From assembly GCA_035379625.1 (NCBI GenBank), contig DAOSVM010000007.1, positions 25,476 through 89,475 on the forward strand: a DNA stretch of 64,000 nucleotides, given 5' to 3'. Under the pieces are notes generated by a model that saw only the letters and a list, made by a program, of their open reading frames with translations, did no database searches and was not told the DNA's origin. Of the stretch, positions 61,670 to 64,000 are shown piece after piece; the first letter of the stretch is position 1; every line of letters starts with the position of its first letter. This DNA is from DAOSCP01 sp035379625. Its GTDB lineage: Bacteria > Bacteroidota > Ignavibacteria > Ignavibacteriales > DAOSCP01. The translations under genes and the position numbers were made by a program.

Positions 61670-63448
61670 ATGCATTTTGTGGATTATGCCATTGTTGTTT
61701 TTTATCTTGTAAGTGTTGTTGTATTGGGGTTTTACTTCCAGAAGAAAGCTTCTAAGAGTATAGATGCATATTTTTTAGGTGAAAATGGCTTGCCTTGGTG
61801 GGCTTTGGGTGCATCTGGAATGGCATCTAATGTTGATCTTTCGGGCACAATGATTCTTGCCGCTTTGATTTATTCATTGGGTGTTGTTGGGTATTATATT
61901 GAAATACGTGGTGGGATTGTGTTGATTATGTCTTTTTTTATGATTTTTATGGGGAAATGGAATCGAAGGTCTGGATGTATGACGGTTGCTGAGTGGATGA
62001 AATTTAGATTTGGAGATGGGAAGCAGGGGCGTTATGCGAGGATTATAAGTGCTGTGGCTAATATTACTTTTGCAATTGGCTCGATTAGTTATTTTGCTAT
62101 TGGAGGTGGGAAGTTTTTTTCTGAATTTTTTAATTTGGATGAGCAAACTGGGACTATTATTCTAATCTCAATTACAACTCTTTACACTGTTGCCAGCGGC
62201 CTTTATGGCGTGGTTTGGACAGATGTTTATCAAGGATTTTTGATTTTAATTGGTGTAGTGTCTGTAGTATTCATTGCGCTAACAACTGTTAATTTGCCAG
62301 AAAATTTTACGGTTTCTGTCCCCAATAATAGAAGTTACGATGTTGTTAATGTAAATTATTACGAATGGAGTTCAATTTTCCCGAAATTTGAACTTAATTT
62401 GCCGGGCGATTATGCTATTTTTAACTTGTTAGGTGTGGTGGTGGTGATTTATTTATTTAAGACTTTTATGGAAGGTTTTGGTGGTTCAGGTGGATATATT
62501 ACGCAACGTTATTTTGCTGCTAAAAGTGATAGGGATGCTGGGTTGCTTTCTTTGTTTTGGATTGTTTTACTTTCTTTAAGATGGCCTTTGGTGACAGCTT
62601 TTGCAGTTTTAGGAATTCATTATGGCTTAAATCACTCGTTTATTCATGATCCGGAGTTGGTTGTTCCGGTTGTGATAAAAGCTTATTTACCAATATTCAT
62701 TAAAGGAATTGTTGTTACAGGATTTTTGGCAGCTGCGATGTTAACTTTTACATCTATTATTAATGCTGCTGCAGCTTATTGGGTGAAGGATATTTATCAA
62801 TTAGTTATTAATCCTGAGGCGAGTGATAAAAAATTAGTTTGGCATAGTAAGGTGGCATCTGTTGTTATTGTAATTTTGGGAATTCTTTTTGCATCTACTT
62901 TGAAAAGTATTAACGATATATGGGGTTGGTTGAGTTTGGGATTGGGCACTGGGCTTGTATTACCGCTTGTTCTTCGTTGGTTTTGGTGGCGTTTTAATGG
63001 TAACGGATTTTTGCAAGGGACTTTATGGGGGATGGTTACTGCTATTGTTATAAAATTATTTTTTAATGGTTTGCCTGAGTATTTAAATTTTATAATTCCT
63101 TTGACATTTTCATTTATAGGTTGTATTTTAGGTACATTTTTAACCAAACCAACTGATGAAGATGTTTTGATGAATTTTTATATGAGAACAAGGCCTTTTG
63201 GATTTTGGGGGAAAGTGAAAAATAAGCTTGATCTGCCAACTATAAAAGCCATCAATCAAGAAAATAGATTGGATATTATTTCATTGTTTATTGCTTTGCC
63301 GTGGCATTTTTCTTTATTTATGATTGGTATTGAAATTGTTATGAAACGTTGGGACTATGTAGCTATTTTACTTTTTATTTTAAGTTTATTGAGCCTTTTA
63401 TTGTACAAATTATGGTTTACAAGACTTTCTTATAAGGAGCGTGCCTAA
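61670..63448 (+). CDS. Sodium:solute symporter (SSS family)
   Basis: The 592-residue protein has about 13 to 14 membrane segments in the SSS layout. The early block KKASKSIDAYFLGENGLPWWALGASGMASNVDLSG is the family signature near the first sodium site, followed by TVAEWMKFRFGDGKQGRYARI, and the later RYFAAKSDRDAGLLSLFW and GFLAAAMLTFTSIINAAAAYWVKDIY. It imports a sugar or organic solute with sodium, but the substrate is unknown. I start at the ATG at 61670, since the alternative TTG at 61652 would put the G11 tract inside the coding sequence. The end overlaps the TetR gene by 4 bases. Confidence 0.9.
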   Translation: MHFVDYAIVVFYLVSVVVLGFYFQKKASKSIDAYFLGENGLPWWALGASGMASNVDLSGTMILAALIYSLGVVGYYIEIRGGIVLIMSFFMIFMGKWNRRSGCMTVAEWMKFRFGDGKQGRYARIISAVANITFAIGSISYFAIGGGKFFSEFFNLDEQTGTIILISITTLYTVASGLYGVVWTDVYQGFLILIGVVSVVFIALTTVNLPENFTVSVPNNRSYDVVNVNYYEWSSIFPKFELNLPGDYAIFNLLGVVVVIYLFKTFMEGFGGSGGYITQRYFAAKSDRDAGLLSLFWIVLLSLRWPLVTAFAVLGIHYGLNHSFIHDPELVVPVVIKAYLPIFIKGIVVTGFLAAAMLTFTSIINAAAAYWVKDIYQLVINPEASDKKLVWHSKVASVVIVILGILFASTLKSINDIWGWLSLGLGTGLVLPLVLRWFWWRFNGNGFLQGTLWGMVTAIVIKLFFNGLPEYLNFIIPLTFSFIGCILGTFLTKPTDEDVLMNFYMRTRPFGFWGKVKNKLDLPTIKAINQENRLDIISLFIALPWHFSLFMIGIEIVMKRWDYVAILLFILSLLSLLLYKLWFTRLSYKERA

Positions 63449-64000
63449 ATTTCCATTGTTTTATAAAATTCTAAAAATTCTGGGGTATATTTTTTAAGAA
63501 TATATTTTTGGGCTTTGTTGAAAAATTTTTTGTCTTTATTAATGTAATAATGTAGCTGGATACCGTCAAATAAGGTAATAAGCATTTTTGCTTCAAATTC
63601 TGGGCTTTTTAAGTTTAAATCCTTAAAGTAAGAAGATAATTGTTTTAACAAAAGTGTTTGATATTCGACGAATGTTTCTCTAGTTAAAGGGAGTAATTCT
63701 CTTTGATAGACCAAATTATTTAATGATCTCCAATAGTGTTCGTTATCAAGTATAAATTTGAATGCTCTTTTAATTAGAGTATGAATTCTTTTTTGCGGAT
63801 TTTTTATGTTTTGCACATCAAAAATCAAATTTTTGGATACTTGTAAACTTTCATCCAAGACAGCTTTCGCAATTCCTTCTTTGTTTTTAAAATAAAAATA
63901 AAGAGCTCCTTTAGTAAGATTACATTCGTTAGCAATTTCTTCTACGGATGTTTCAGTATATCCTTTTGTTGAAAATAATAATAGTGCTTTTTCAATAATT
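63445..64000 (-). CDS. TetR/AcrR-family transcriptional regulator, 5' end outside window
   Basis: On the minus strand the frame runs from beyond the right edge to the stop at 63445. The first visible residues give the TetR helix-turn-helix: IEKALLLFSTKGYTETSVEEIANECNLTKGALYFYFKNKEGIA, with the recognition helix at NLTKGALYFYF. The C-terminal part is the variable ligand-binding domain with no recognisable ligand signature. Only a few N-terminal residues are missing. It converges with the symporter gene, so it may or may not regulate it. Confidence 0.85.
   Translation of the reverse strand, partial: IIEKALLLFSTKGYTETSVEEIANECNLTKGALYFYFKNKEGIAKAVLDESLQVSKNLIFDVQNIKNPQKRIHTLIKRAFKFILDNEHYWRSLNNLVYQRELLPLTRETFVEYQTLLLKQLSSYFKDLNLKSPEFEAKMLITLFDGIQLHYYINKDKKFFNKAQKYILKKYTPEFLEFYKTMEI

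Noticed and set aside
1..64000. CRISPR arrays, prophage, toxin-antitoxin pairs and rRNA genes.
   Set aside because: No regular direct-repeat/spacer series, phage structural genes, small paired ORFs or rRNA segments were seen on either strand.

Overview
The window is very AT-rich (roughly 27-30% GC by eye) and gene-dense. It carries 51 protein genes (two run off the window edges) plus one tRNA-Ser. The gene content points to the Fibrobacterota-Chlorobiota-Bacteroidota superphylum: a GH97 glucosidase, a glutaminyl-cyclase-like M28 lipoprotein, a secreted caspase-like protease, many short lipoproteins with poor +2/+3 constraints, a single-chain PurL, and a TatD-radical SAM fusion. An Ignavibacteria/Kapabacteria/Chlorobiota-type lineage fits best, but this is an inference from gene families and not from a marker phylogeny. 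No type IX secretion C-terminal sorting domain was recognised on the exported proteins.

Layout. 1-7,831 (+): C-terminal end of a penicillin-acylase-like protein, then greA, ribD, ribE (frame-broken), tilS, hpt, ftsH and a polyprenol-kinase-like membrane protein. 7,832-8,590: a terminator and a 668-bp element bounded by inverted repeats. 8,591-14,097 (-): glgA, an orphan TPR histidine kinase, fbp (frame-broken) and proB. 14,183-19,285: an M14 peptidase (+) convergent with an M28 peptidase, an acyl-CoA synthetase and a MEMO/AmrB protein (-). 19,363-19,949: a second copy of the inverted-repeat element, in the opposite orientation. 19,964-22,916 (-): the hrcA-grpE-dnaJ stress operon. 22,970-24,928: a hypothetical gene divergent from a TatD-radical SAM fusion. 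24,976-29,187 (+): an accessory operon with its own promoter and terminator, encoding an outer-membrane-like protein (frame-broken at an A7 tract), a six-domain surface lipoprotein and a secreted caspase-like protease with an EF-hand loop. 29,208-34,583 (+): GH5 glycosidase, hisA, a methyltransferase, recN and hemW. 34,578-39,383 (-): nadK, DUF58, a TPR lipoprotein, an ABC exporter pair and a c-type cytochrome lipoprotein. 39,455-45,761 (+): DUF190, GH97 and purL. 45,817-57,135 (+): tRNA-Ser(GGA), then the translation/RNA block rimP-nusA-infB-rbfA-ribF-rpsO-pnp, dusB and rng. 57,164-60,491 (-): two proteins of unknown role, ftsY and pgsA. 60,900-64,000: nitroreductase, a half copy of the repeat element, an SSS symporter preceded by a G11 tract, and a TetR regulator that runs off the right edge.

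Most of the window is conserved housekeeping: riboflavin/FAD, purine salvage and synthesis, glycogen and gluconeogenesis, protein quality control, and transcription-translation coupling. The parts worth attention are the secreted caspase operon, the pair of inverted-repeat elements with GC-rich hairpin caps and an internal TATATCGTAAATACAA array, the G11 tract sitting in the ribosome-binding position of the symporter, three genes each broken by a single-base frame change, and a recurrent arrangement in which terminator-like hairpins sit directly in front of start codons.
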